Positions 8,958-18,454 of a stretch of 64,000 nucleotides of DNA are shown in pieces. The stretch spans positions 62,001 to 126,000 of the forward strand of contig CAVTAL010000022.1 in assembly GCA_963732635.1 (NCBI GenBank), written 5' to 3'. Positions within the stretch are counted from its first letter, which is position 1. Every line of letters begins with the position of its first letter. This DNA is from JAKFWF01 sp963732635. GTDB lineage: Bacteria > Pseudomonadota > Alphaproteobacteria > Rhizobiales > Hyphomicrobiaceae. The translations under genes were made by a program, and so were the position numbers. The notes below the pieces were generated by a model. It had not been told where the DNA came from. It ran no database searches and saw nothing but the letters and a program-made list of their open reading frames with translations.

Positions 8958-9076
8958 CGGGCGGCACTCCTTGGCCTCGATCACCGGCACTTGCATCGGC
9001 GGTGATCAGCTAAATTCTGGAATGCTTCTAAACCAGCCGCGAGGTCTCGTCAAAAGCCGATCGCGCCGATCAGGTA

Positions 9077-9586
9077 TCACGCCAGCGCCTTGACCTCGTC
9101 GAGCGTCAGGTCGCCCGGCACAATGGTGATCGGGATCGGGAAGGTACCTGCCGTCTTGCCGGTCGCCAGCGACGACACCAGCGGCCCGGGGCCCTTGGAA
9201 TCGGCCGAGGCGCCGAGAACGAGGATGCCGATGTCTTGATCATTCTCGATCAGCCTGACGATTTCCTCGGCGATTTTGCCCTCGATGACGACTTCGTCGC
9301 TGATCAGGTCCTCGAACCCGGCCAGCGTCAACTTGCGGCGCATCAGCCGGAACAAGGCCTTGGCCTTGTTGGTCTCTTCCTCGAGTTGCACCTGCCGCAC
9401 GCCGACCCAATGCTGGTAGTCCTGCGGCTCGATCACATAGAGCAGCGCGATCGACCCCGTGGAGTGCGAGATGCGGCTGGCGGCGAAGTACAGCGCCGTC
9501 TCGACCTCGGGGCTCTCGTCGACAACAACGAGATACTTCCGCTTGTGGCCGGATTCGTAGACCAGTCGTTTGCTTCGCGTTGGCAT
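9077..9586 (-). CDS. Universal stress protein (UspA family)
   Basis: The 169-residue single-Usp protein has the alpha/beta start KYLVVVDESPEVETALYFAA and the nucleotide-loop region ILVLGASADSKGPGPLVS, close to the G-2x-G-9x-G-S/T pattern. Proteins of this group bind ATP or form stress-linked dimers. It lies between trpS and the nifU-like gene in the same direction, with about 100 bases to each neighbour. The start MPTRSKRL at 9586 is preferred over an upstream ATG at 9607. Confidence 0.88.
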   Translation of the reverse strand: MPTRSKRLVYESGHKRKYLVVVDESPEVETALYFAASRISHSTGSIALLYVIEPQDYQHWVGVRQVQLEEETNKAKALFRLMRRKLTLAGFEDLISDEVVIEGKIAEEIVRLIENDQDIGILVLGASADSKGPGPLVSSLATGKTAGTFPIPITIVPGDLTLDEVKALA

Positions 9587-9682
9587 GCATTCACGGTGGC
9601 ACGGCAAGGGACGGCGGGCAACGGGGTGAATTGGCTTGGTCCATTCCGCGAACCTTCGCGTCTCACGGAACGACCCGGAACC

Positions 9683-10720
9683 TCAAGCGCCGATGAAACC
9701 AACAATCTTCTTGGTCTCTCGATAGACCGGCGCGGCGATAACCCGCGCCCGCTCGGCGCCCGATGCCAGCAGTCGGTCCATCTCGGCCGGATCGGCCACG
9801 AGGCGGCGCATTTCGCCACCAATCGGCGCCAGCTTTTCTACGCACAGGTCGCGCAGCGCCGATTTGAAGCCGGAGAACGTATTGCCGCCGAACTCGGCCA
9901 GCACCAGCGCCTTGGTGGTGCCGGACAAGGCCGCATAGATGCCCACGAGATTGTCGGCCTCGGGCCGCTTTTCGAGGCCGGCAGCCTCGGTCGGCAGTGG
10001 CTCCGGGTCGGTCTTGGCCTTCTGGATCTTCTTGGCGATGGTGTCGGCGTCGTCGGTCAGATTGATGCGCGAGAGGTCGGACGGGTCCGACTTCGACATC
10101 TTCTTGGTGCCGTCGCGCAGGCTCATGACGCGGGTCGCCGGCCCGGTGATCACCGGTTCGGGTTGCGGGAAGAAGATGCCGTCGGTCCGGCCGGTGGCCT
10201 CGATCTCGGCCTTGAAGTCGTTATTGAACTTGGCGGCGATATCGCGCGCCAATTCCAGATGCTGCTTCTGGTCCTCGCCCACCGGCACATGCGTTGCCTG
10301 ATAGACCAGGATATCGGCCGCCATCAGCACGGGATAGTCATAGAGCCCGACCGAAGCGCGCTGCGATTCCTTGCCGACCTTGTCCTTGAACTGGGTCATG
10401 CGATCGAGCCAGCCGAGGCGGGCGACGCAGTTGAGCACCCAGGCCAATTCGGCGTGCTCGGGCACCTGGCTCTGGTTGAACAGGATGCTCTTCTTCGGGT
10501 CGATGCCGCAGGCGATATAGGCGGCCGCCACTTCGCGGGTCGCGGTCCGCAGTGCCGCCGGATCCTGCCAGACGGTAATCGCGTGCATGTCGACGACGCA
10601 GTAGATGCACTGCTGCTCGTCCTGCATCCGCACCCAGTTGACCATGGCGCCCAGATAATTGCCGAGCGTCAGGTTGCCCGACGGTTGCATGCCGGAGAAC
10701 ACGCGGGGAGTGAAGGCCAT
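9683..10720 (-). CDS. trpS: Tryptophan-tRNA ligase
   Basis: The 345-residue class I synthetase charges tRNA-Trp. It has the HIGH-type motif in PSGNLTLGNYLGAMV near residues 12-25 and the KMSKS motif in TKKMSKSDPSDLSR near 210. The region MAADILVYQATHVPVGEDQKQH is diagnostic for TrpRS. The length is normal. The ATG at 10720 has GAGGAA upstream and matches the family start (AFTPRVFSGMQPSG); 13 additional upstream codons are not conserved-looking. Confidence 0.95.
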   Translation of the reverse strand: MAFTPRVFSGMQPSGNLTLGNYLGAMVNWVRMQDEQQCIYCVVDMHAITVWQDPAALRTATREVAAAYIACGIDPKKSILFNQSQVPEHAELAWVLNCVARLGWLDRMTQFKDKVGKESQRASVGLYDYPVLMAADILVYQATHVPVGEDQKQHLELARDIAAKFNNDFKAEIEATGRTDGIFFPQPEPVITGPATRVMSLRDGTKKMSKSDPSDLSRINLTDDADTIAKKIQKAKTDPEPLPTEAAGLEKRPEADNLVGIYAALSGTTKALVLAEFGGNTFSGFKSALRDLCVEKLAPIGGEMRRLVADPAEMDRLLASGAERARVIAAPVYRETKKIVGFIGA

Positions 10721-11597
10721 GGATCGATATTCCTCAAGCGGAAAGGCACGAGCCGGCAAGCCGCCGGCACGGGGCGCCTTATGGCCCGATGAACAGGCCG
10801 ACGCAAGCGCGCGGGCTTGAGGTGAGCTGCCGCCTCGGTTCAGAATATAAAGTGAGCGGCGGTCAACTCGGCCGTCGTGACGCCAAGCAGCTTGATGGTA
10901 TCGGCTCCGATCGCAACCGACGCGAAGCCGTCGGCGCCATCGGCAACGACGATTGTCGTTCCGATCGAACTGGCGTCGAAGCCGCGCCCCGAGACGTCGA
11001 TCAGGTCCTGGCCGCCGGCCGGATCGGCATCGAAATCGGCGATCACATCGGCACCGCTGCCGGCTGCCCGAAAATCGAAAACGTCGCTACCGCCGTTACC
11101 GGTCATGGCATCATCGCCGCTGCCGCCGATCAGCCGATCATCCCACTGGCCACCGCGAAGTTCGTCGTTGCCGTCGCCACCGTCGAGTTGCACCGCGCCG
11201 AGCGCCGTGCCAACCACCAGCGTGTCATTGCCGCTGCTGCCGATGGCGCCGGTGGCCGCGCCAAAGATCGCCAGCTTCTCGACATTGGCCATGATCGTGG
11301 TCGTGCCGGCGAGGTTCGTGAACGCCATGTCGAAGCCACCGCCGCCGATTTCGACGATGGTGTCGGCGCCGTCGGTCAAGTCATAGATGTCGTCGCCGGC
11401 GCCGCCCACCAGCAAGTCGGCGCCACCGCCGCCGATCAGAATGTCGTTGCCATCGCCGCCGGTGAGCGTGTCGTCCGATCGGCTGCCGGAGAGCACGTCG
11501 TCGCCACCAACGCCGTCGAGCTCACGGCGCCATACGTCTGGGCCGCACCCAGAATATCGTTGCCGCCACTGCCGAGCGCGCCAGTCGCATAATCAAA

Positions 11598-11603
11598 CAG
11601 CAC
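11598..11603. repeat. Left copy of the probable target duplication (CAGCAC)
   Basis: CAGCAC occurs here and again at 13118-13123, exactly where the RTX reading stops on each side. Joining the flanks through one copy restores the epimerase protein (VEQL to LFDYATGAL) apart from one missing base. Confidence 0.6.
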
Positions 11604-13117
11604 TAACCTGAACTTCTCCCACCCGTGATGCGCATCGGGGCTCCGACTCAGTGAAAGTGCTTCTGCGACAAAGACTTCTTCTGCGCAGGAGGTGCTCCCC
11701 GATGCCGACACAGTGTATCCAGGCCGAACTCGATCTGGGAAGGTCCGGCGGCCGCAAACTTGTGGGCGCTTTCGACGGCGGCGCCATTACGTCGATCGGC
11801 GGCGTGGTGCTGCTGGCCGCTGCGGATCGGGCGATCGGGCTCAGCCGGCGGCTCGCTGGTTGTTTCACCGATCTGCGTTTTGGCCCCGCGGTCCGTCATT
11901 CGATGCCAGATCTGCTGCGCCAGCGCATCTTCGGCATCGCCCTCGGCCACGAGGACCTGATCGACCACGACACGCTGCGGGACGACCCGGCGCTCGCCGC
12001 CGTGCTCGACAAGCCGGGCGGTCGCTCGCCGGCAAGTCGACGCTCAATCGCATGGAGCACGCCGGCAAGATCGGCCAGGATCGTCACCACAAGCTCGACC
12101 ACGACGGCGGCGCGATTGAGCGGCTGTTCGTCGATCTCTTTCTCGATGCCCACGATGAACCACCGGTCCGCATCGTGCTCGACCTCGATGCCACCGACGA
12201 TCCCATCTACGGCGAACAGGAAGGCCGGCACTTCCACGGCTATTACGACTGCTATTGCTATCTGCCGCTGTACATCTTCTGCGGCCGGCATCTGCTCAGC
12301 TCCAAGCTGCGCTCCTCCAATATCGTTGCCGCCGACGGCAGCGTCGGCGAGGTCGCCCGCATCGTGGCGCACATCCGTGCCCGCTGGCCGGCGACGACGA
12401 TCGTGATCCGTGCCGACAGTGGCTTCTGTCGCGACGACCTGATGACTTGGTGCGAGGCCAACGACGTCCGCTACGTGCTGGGCCTCGCCGGCAACAGCCG
12501 CCTCGTTCGCAGGATCGCGCCCGCCATGCGCCGGGCGCGCCTCAGGGCGAAGCGGACGGGCCAGCCGGCGCGCGTCTTCGACGACTTCGAGTACCGCACG
12601 CGCAAGAGCTGGAGCGCAACGCGGCGCGTGATCGCCAAGGCCGAGTGGACCAACGGAGAAGCCAACCCACGCTTCATCGTCACCAACGTCCATGCCGCCT
12701 TTGGACCGGCGCGTTTCCTTTATGAGGACGTGTACTGCCAGCGCGGCGAGATGGAGAACCGGCTGAAGGAATGCCAGGGCGATCTGTTCGCCGACCGGAC
12801 CCCGGCGCCGACCATGCGCGCCAACCAGCTGCGCCTCTGGCTCTCGTCGTTCGCTTACGTGCTCATGTGCGCGGTGCGCCGCATCGGACTTGCTGGCACG
12901 AAGCTCGCGGTGGCGACCTGCGGCACCATCCGGTTGAAACTGCTCAAGATCGGCGCTCTCGTCACCATCAGTGTCAGGCGTGTAAAGCTTGCGTTCGCTT
13001 CCGCCTGTCCCGACCGCGAGATCTTCATGTTGGCCGCGCGCCGATTATGAACGCTAAGCGGCTATGCCGCGACCGAACCCGAACGTCAACAACGGAGGAA
13101 CATCGACGCTGCTCACG
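11604..13117 (+). mobile_element. IS1380-like insertion sequence inside the epimerase gene
   Basis: About 1.5 kb containing one transposase gene, bounded by the CAGCAC repeats. The left end reads TAACCTGAACTTCTCCCACC, similar in style to IS1380 ends. I could not find a clean inverted match at the right end, so that terminus may be altered or truncated. The insertion interrupts RTX coding sequence between MANVEQL and VLFDYATG. Confidence 0.75.
11702..13050 (+). CDS. IS1380-family DDE transposase, frameshifted
   Basis: It opens with an ATG at 11702 preceded by AGGAGG. The first frame runs to about 12023 (GGRKLVGAFDGGAITSIGGV, FGIALGHEDLIDHDTLRDD). The protein then continues one frame back (LAGKSTLNRMEHAGK) to the stop at 13050. 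The catalytic region is IVLDLDATDDPIYGEQEGRH (first Asp) and IVIRADSGFCRDDLMTW (second Asp), with CQRGEMENRLKECQGDLFAD carrying the Glu. The frame change near 12023 is a single-base difference, so the element is either inactive or the base call is wrong. Confidence 0.85.
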
Positions 13118-13123
13118 CAGCAC
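13118..13123. repeat. Right copy of the probable target duplication (CAGCAC)
   Basis: This is identical to 11598-11603 and lies at the point where RTX coding resumes on the right side of the insertion. Confidence 0.6.
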
Positions 13124-15183
13124 AACTGCTCGACATTGGCCATGATGGTGGTGGTGCCGGCGAAGTTGGTGAAAGCGGTATCGAAGCCGCTGTTGGCGGT
13201 CTCGATCACAATGTCGAGCCGCCACACATGAAGTACGTGTCGTCGCCCGTGCCGCCGACCAGCGTATTGATGCCGCCGAGGCCGATCAGCAGGTCGGCGC
13301 CGGCGTTGCCGTTCAGCCGGTCGTCGCCAGCGCCGCTGATCAGTACATTGTCGAGCGAATTGCCGTGCCAGTGAAATTGCCAGCACCGCTATAGATCAAC
13401 TGATCGAGGTTGGACGACAGCACGAAAGAAGCGAGTGTGGTCTCGACCGTATCGTATCCTGCGTTGGCGGCTTCGTAGACCACCGCATTGGCGTGATCGA
13501 CAATATAGCGGTCGTTGCCAGCTCCGCCGCGCAGGCTATCTGTGCCGCTCGCCGTGCCGCCGCCATTGAGCAGATCGTCGCCAGCGCCACCGACGAGGGT
13601 GTCGGCGCCCAGGCCGCCATAAAGGAAATCCGCCGCCCGGCCGCCGGTGATGGCCTCGGCTGCATCGCCGCCGTGATGCGTCAGTGTCGAGTTGGCGCCG
13701 GTCAGCGCAACGAGCGCCGTCGATGGGCCAGCAATGGCGTTATCTAATACGACATTGTTGTCGGTGGCGCCCAGCGCCTCGCGCACGCCGTAAGGCGCAA
13801 CCACCGCTAACGTCTCGGTGATCGTATTGCCGGCGATGAGATTGTATGACGACGCATGGATGGTCCCGGACGCACCAGCCGTGTCGTTGCCTTGGAGGAT
13901 ATAGATCTCGGCATTGGTGCCGGTCGCAACACCGTTCACCAACGTGGTGGACGTATTCACGCGGGAGTCGTTCGACAAGGTATTGCCGGTCACGGTGATA
14001 TGCGACGAGCCCTCGATGCGCACGCCGTTGCGGCCGTTGTCATGGATGTCGACGCCCGAGATCGAAACATCCTGCGCATAGAGCAGCCTGATGCCATCCG
14101 ACTGATTGCCGTAGCTGGCGCCGCCCTGGATCGAGATATTGTGCGAGCCCGGAATATTCTCGCTGCCGCGTTGCACGACAATGCCAGCGCCACCGTTGTC
14201 GTGCGCGATGTTGTCGATGAACACGCAATCGTTCGTGGTGGTGACGATGTTGAAGCCGGCCCGGTCGTTGCCGAACGCCACGTTGCCGGTGAAGACGCCA
14301 TCGACCTGATAGTCGAGGGTGAAGCCATCGAGGCTGTTTTGCGTCGCGACGCAGTTCTCGATCGTCAGCCGATGGGTCTGTTCGTGCGGATCAAAACCGT
14401 AGCCGTTGCAGTTGGCGGCCTCGACACGCAGCACGTAGACGTCGGCGCAGGCGTCGGGCGATCCCGGCGTTACGCCGCAGTAGAACCCGTCGACCTTGGC
14501 ACTGGAAGCGTTGTTGTCGCGATTGCCATCCAGGGTCATGTCGGCGATGCCGAAATTCGACGTGATCTCGCCCGACGGCGACCTGACAATGCCGGTGAGC
14601 GACTGGTCGGTACCGTCGATGACGCGCAGCGTCGTCGCGCCGATGCCCGCACCCTTGAGGAATACGTTGTCGAGCAGGCGAACACCGCCCTCGGCCGGGT
14701 CCGGCGTTACGCCGTCGGCCAGATAGGCGACGCCGATGCCGAAGGTGCCGGGTGGAATGTAGACGACACCGCCGCCAGCCAGATGAGCCGCATCGATGGC
14801 GGCCTGGATCGCGTCACGGTTGTCGAACGACGCACTGTCAACGGCACCGTAGTCGATGACGTTGTAGACGTTTGCGCCCGGCGTTGGCGGTCCGGCGTCG
14901 AAAAACGCCGCTCCAGGCTCAAATTCATAGGCTGGCCGCGCGGTTATCCCGTCGGCAGTGACAATCGCTCCTGCAGTTTCGGTCGGCATTACACGGAATA
15001 CCTAAAATGGTGGCGAAGTCGCATGTGGCGCCCGACTTCGCTGACATAGGTCACCATCTTATGCTGCGAACACTGATATTGGATTAATTGGACAAAAATG
15101 GTTGCATCAGCCGGTCGAGTTGCGAATGTCGGCCCCTGCCGACCGTGCTATGACGCGCCATCCCCCGCCGAGAACCTGTAAAG

Positions 15184-15702
15184 ATGACCCTAATCACCGT
15201 GCCAGCTACCCGCGACGACCTGTTCGCCTTCCTCGACCAACTCGCCATAACGACCCGCACGGTCGAACACCCGGCCGTGTTCACCGTCGAGGAGAGCGAA
15301 AAGCTCGACCGTGAAATGCCCGGCGGCCACACCAAGAACCTGTTTCTGAAGGACGCCAAGGGCCGCCTGTTCCTGGTCGTGGCCGAGGCGCGCGCCAGTA
15401 TCGACATGAAATCGCTGCATAAAATTCTCGATTGCGCACGATTGAGCTTCGGCAAGCCGGAACTCCTGCTCGAAGTTCTCGGCATCACGCCAGGCTCGGT
15501 CACCGCGTTTTCGGTGATCAACGACCGATCCGGCAAGGTCACGGCGATCATCGATCGGACATTGATGAGCTTCGACACGCTCAACTGCCACCCGCTGGTC
15601 AACACGGCGACCACCAACATCGATCGCGACGACCTGCTGAAATTCATGCGCGCGACGGGGCACGAGCCACGGATCGTCCAGTTGCCGGCGGTCGCCAACT
15701 GA
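15184..15702 (+). CDS. Prolyl-tRNA editing domain protein (YbaK/PrdX type)
   Basis: The 172-residue stand-alone YbaK-fold deacylase of the ProX/PrdX group hydrolyses mischarged aminoacyl-tRNA-Pro in trans. Family features are EHPAVFTVEESEKL near the N-terminus, the active-site lysine stretch GGHTKNLFLKDAKGRLFLVV around residue 50, GSVTAFSVINDRSGKV near 115, and the end FNCHPL-like TLNCHPLVNTATTNI. It starts at an ATG after a weak site. It is a single gene before the CnoX operon, and divergent from the epimerase gene. Confidence 0.88.
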   Translation: MTLITVPATRDDLFAFLDQLAITTRTVEHPAVFTVEESEKLDREMPGGHTKNLFLKDAKGRLFLVVAEARASIDMKSLHKILDCARLSFGKPELLLEVLGITPGSVTAFSVINDRSGKVTAIIDRTLMSFDTLNCHPLVNTATTNIDRDDLLKFMRATGHEPRIVQLPAVAN

Positions 15703-15893
15703 AACTGCGATGATCGGCGCATCGATGTTTTTCGAACGTCTTCGCTGTCGCGCTCGCCGCACTTGTGGGACTAGGGTTCCCGCGAAATTCGATGCCTATG
15801 CACCGTCCAGACATTGAAATCTCACCGCCCGAGGGCGAAATCCGTGCATCAGCCGCGCGCAACCAGCGCCGCCGGCGCTTCGAGGAGTTGACT

Positions 15894-16811
15894 ATGGTTA
15901 TCGGAAATACGCCGCCCGCCACCCTGGCGGCCGCACTGCCCGGCGAAGTGATCAAGGACACCACCACCGCGAACTTCGTCAAAGACGTGATCGAGACCTC
16001 GCGCAAGGTGCCGGTGCTGGTCGACTTCTGGGCCGACTGGTGCGGCCCCTGCAAGCAGCTCACACCGCTGATCGAGAAGGTCGTCAAGAGCTATGGCGGC
16101 AAGGTTCGCCTGGTAAAAATGAACATCGACCAGCATCCGTCGATTCCCGGCCAGCTCGGCGTCCAGAAGCTGCCGACGGTGATGGCGTTCCGCGACGGTC
16201 GGCCGATGGACGGTTTCATGGGCGTGCAGCCGGAAAGCGCGATCAAGACATTCATTGATCGGTTGCTCGGCGATGACGTAGCCGGCGAGCTCGAAGCGGC
16301 GCTCGCGGCCGGCGAGGAGGCCTTTCAAGCTGGCGATATTCAGGGCGCGGCCGAGATCTACGCATCGATCCTGGAGGAAAACCGCGAGGAGCCGGGCGCG
16401 CTAGCCGGGCTCGCCCGTTGTTACCTGAAGACCGGCGATATCGCGCGCGCCGAACAGACCATCGGCCTCGTGCCGCCCGACAAGCGCAAGAACCCCGCCG
16501 TCGCCGCCGTCCAGGCCGCGATCGAACTCGCGCACAAAGCGGCAGAGGCCGGCGACACTGGCGAACTCGAAACCAAGGTCGCGGCCAATCCGGCCGACCA
16601 TCAGTCCCGTATTGATCTAGCAACGGCACTCGCCGCCAGTGGCAAAAAGGCCGAAGCGGTGGATCATTTGCTCGAAAGCTTCAAGCGCGACCGGAATTGG
16701 AACGAACAGGCGGCGCGCAAGCAGCTCGTTCAGCTGTTCGAGGCCTGGGGACCGAAGGACGCGGCAACCATCGAAGGCCGGCGTCGGCTGTCGTCGCTGC
16801 TGTTTTCCTGA
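15894..16811 (+). CDS. Thioredoxin-TPR co-chaperone (CnoX/YbbN-like)
   Basis: The 305-residue protein has a thioredoxin domain with the active site WADWCGPCKQL near residues 43-53 and cis-Pro segment KLPTVMAFRDG, followed by a C-terminal TPR-like helical region (EAFQAGDIQGAAEIYASIL, LARCYLKTGDIARAEQTI). CnoX proteins protect substrates from over-oxidation and pass them to GroEL; the intact CxxC here suggests redox activity too. The start at 15894 has GAGGAG 6 bases upstream, while an upstream ATG at 15792 gives a non-conserved extension. It is followed 28 bases later by the LON-domain gene. Confidence 0.88.
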   Translation: MVIGNTPPATLAAALPGEVIKDTTTANFVKDVIETSRKVPVLVDFWADWCGPCKQLTPLIEKVVKSYGGKVRLVKMNIDQHPSIPGQLGVQKLPTVMAFRDGRPMDGFMGVQPESAIKTFIDRLLGDDVAGELEAALAAGEEAFQAGDIQGAAEIYASILEENREEPGALAGLARCYLKTGDIARAEQTIGLVPPDKRKNPAVAAVQAAIELAHKAAEAGDTGELETKVAANPADHQSRIDLATALAASGKKAEAVDHLLESFKRDRNWNEQAARKQLVQLFEAWGPKDAATIEGRRRLSSLLFS

Positions 16812-16839
16812 AGTCGTCGCCCGTCCAGGAGGCTGCCCC

Positions 16840-17523
16840 TTGGTACCGCTCGACCGTTATCGCCGTCCCGCCGATCTGGCGGCGCAGATCCCGGTGTTCC
16901 CGCTGCGCGGCGTCATTCTGTTGCCGCGGGCGACGCTGCCGCTCAACCTGTTCGAGCCGCGTTATCTCGCGATGATCGAGGACGTGATCGCTGGACAGCG
17001 GTTGGTCGGCATCGTCCAGCCGGAGCGCTCCACGGGCGACGATGAAAGCCCGCCCGGCAAGTCCACCGGATTAAGACGCGTCGGCTGCGTCGGCCGCGTC
17101 ACCGCATTTCAGGAACTCGACGACGGACGCATCGTGATCACGTTGACCGGCGTCTGCCGCTTCGGCCTTGGCCATGAAGTGGCGACGACAAAGCCCTACC
17201 GCACGTTCGCCGTTGATTATTCAGGGTTTGCGGGCGATTTAACGCGAGGCGCCGGCGAAGATGAAATCGATCGCGAGCAGTTGATGAGTGTGTTGAAACG
17301 GTATCTGGAAACGCATCAGTTCCGTGCCGACTGGAAGGCAATCGCCCAAGCGCCGAGCGAGCATCTGGTCAACTCGCTGTCGATCATCAGTCCCTATGGG
17401 CCCGAGGAGAAGCAGGCGTTGCTGGAAGCCGCCGATCTCAAAACAAGGTCAGAAGTATTGGTGGCGCTCGCCGAAATGGAAATGGCCGCTGGCGATGGTG
17501 GTGCCGGCTCGACGATGCAGTAG
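16840..17523 (+). CDS. LON N-terminal (substrate-binding) domain protein
   Basis: The product has about 227 residues and consists only of the PUA-like LON substrate-binding domain (IPVFPLRGVILLPRATLPLN, EPRYLAMIEDVI, IGIVQP-like LVGIVQP, VGRVTAFQELDDGRIVITL). No AAA or protease domain follows, so it is not Lon protease. The start is probably the TTG at 16840, which has CCAGGAGG 7 bases upstream; no ATG fits. It sits between CnoX and Trm112 genes in one direction, a conserved alphaproteobacterial group. Confidence 0.83.
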   Translation: MVPLDRYRRPADLAAQIPVFPLRGVILLPRATLPLNLFEPRYLAMIEDVIAGQRLVGIVQPERSTGDDESPPGKSTGLRRVGCVGRVTAFQELDDGRIVITLTGVCRFGLGHEVATTKPYRTFAVDYSGFAGDLTRGAGEDEIDREQLMSVLKRYLETHQFRADWKAIAQAPSEHLVNSLSIISPYGPEEKQALLEAADLKTRSEVLVALAEMEMAAGDGGAGSTMQ

Positions 17524-17550
17524 CCGGTCAACATTCGCGGGAAGCAAGCC

Positions 17551-17784
17551 ATGGCCGACGACGACGCACTTCCGAAAACGCCCCAGAAACCCGCTCCGGC
17601 CACGCAGCGGACCGATCGGCGGCTGCTCGAATTCCTGGTCTGCCCGGTCACTCGAGGCCAACTGACCTACGACGCGGCGCGACAGGAACTGGTCAGCCCG
17701 CGCGCGCGGCTGGCGTTTCCGATCCGCAACGGCGTGCCACTGATGACAGTCGATTCGGCGCGCCCGCTCGACGATCCGCCATGA
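17551..17784 (+). CDS. Trm112-family zinc-ribbon-like protein (UPF0434)
   Basis: The 77-residue protein has the Trm112 core: LLEFLVCPVTRGQLTYD, then ELVSPRARLAFPIRNGVPLM. Trm112 proteins activate methyltransferases in eukaryotes; the bacterial YcaR-type role is less clear. It begins 27 bases after the LON-domain gene and is probably in the same operon. Confidence 0.88.
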   Translation: MADDDALPKTPQKPAPATQRTDRRLLEFLVCPVTRGQLTYDAARQELVSPRARLAFPIRNGVPLMTVDSARPLDDPP

Positions 17785-17922
17785 CCGGGCGGCGTCCCAC
17801 AACCACTTGAATCTCAATCGGCATTGGTCGCGACCGGCAACGCATGGGCAAACACTGCCACTGGCGTTTCGGTGGTTGCGGGACTATGTGTGACACACAG
17901 TTGAACTCCTGCGGACTGAACA

Positions 17923-18339
17923 ATGACCGAACGCAACAAATGGCAGGACAAGGCAGCACCGGGCCTCGGCGACTTCGAACAATTGGCGGCCGTCGCGTGG
18001 GACCGCCTGCCCGGCGAATTCCGTAAGTTGTGCGGTGACCTCATCATTCGCGTCGAGGATTTCGCACTCGACGAAGTGCTCGACGAACTCGACATCGAAA
18101 GCCCGCTCGATCTGATGGGGCTTTATCAGGGCGTCAGCCTCGACAAGAAGAGCGTTGCCGACGTCCCCGCCGAGCCGGACATGGTGTTCCTATACCGCCG
18201 CGCCATCCTCGACTACTGGGCCGACAGCGACGAAACGTTGGGCGAGATAATCACTCATGTCCTGGTGCACGAGATCGGCCATCATTTCGGCTTTTCCGAT
18301 GCCGATATGGAGGACATCGAGCAATCGGTCACAGGCTGA
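17923..18339 (+). CDS. Small zincin metallopeptidase (PF06262 type)
   Basis: The 138-residue protein has the zinc site HVLVHEIGHHFGFSDADME near residue 118, which fits HExxHxxGxxD of minimal gluzincins (DUF1025). Upstream are VEDFALDEVLDEL and LMGLYQGVSLDKKS, typical for this family. It has no signal peptide, so it is probably cytoplasmic. Substrates of this family are unknown. Confidence 0.85.
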   Translation: MTERNKWQDKAAPGLGDFEQLAAVAWDRLPGEFRKLCGDLIIRVEDFALDEVLDELDIESPLDLMGLYQGVSLDKKSVADVPAEPDMVFLYRRAILDYWADSDETLGEIITHVLVHEIGHHFGFSDADMEDIEQSVTG

Positions 18340-18454
18340 TAACGCATCGTTGTTCGGTTTCATGCAAAATGGCCTTGGGAATGCGCCTTGGCTGTACTTG
18401 CAATCTGTGGGGGTTCAAGCGATGGTCGGCGACGATGTCGACCACACGCGGTGA

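Larger units (their letters stand above)
10840..14989 (-). pseudogene. AlgE-type poly(mannuronate) C5-epimerase with RTX repeats, split by an IS1380-like element
   Basis: The N-terminal part (14989 down to about 13370) is a right-handed beta-helix that follows AlgE epimerases closely. It has NVIDYGAVDSASFDNRDAIQ, LKGAGIGATTLRVIDGTDQS, SNFGIADMTLDGNRDNN, the catalytic-site block GYGFDPHEQTHRLTIENC, and VQRGSENIPGSHNISIQGGA. It continues into RTX nonapeptides (GGLGADTLV, GGAGDDLLN, GGAGNDRYI). The gene is interrupted at about 13118. Beyond the element, RTX repeats resume (GGDGNDILI, GGGGADLLV, GGSGDDAMT) and end in TAELTAAHFIF, a typical type I secretion tail. Frame changes at about 13370, 13215 and 11515 add to the damage. 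AlgE proteins convert mannuronate to guluronate in exported alginate; no alginate synthesis genes are in the window. Confidence 0.85.

Noticed and set aside
9236..10792. A 518-codon plus-strand frame
   Set aside because: It is antisense to trpS and the universal stress gene, which have clear family motifs.
13856..15049. A 397-codon plus-strand frame with many Asp/Val/Gly
   Set aside because: It is the reverse strand of the AlgE-like beta-helix; its repetitive look derives from the epimerase repeats.
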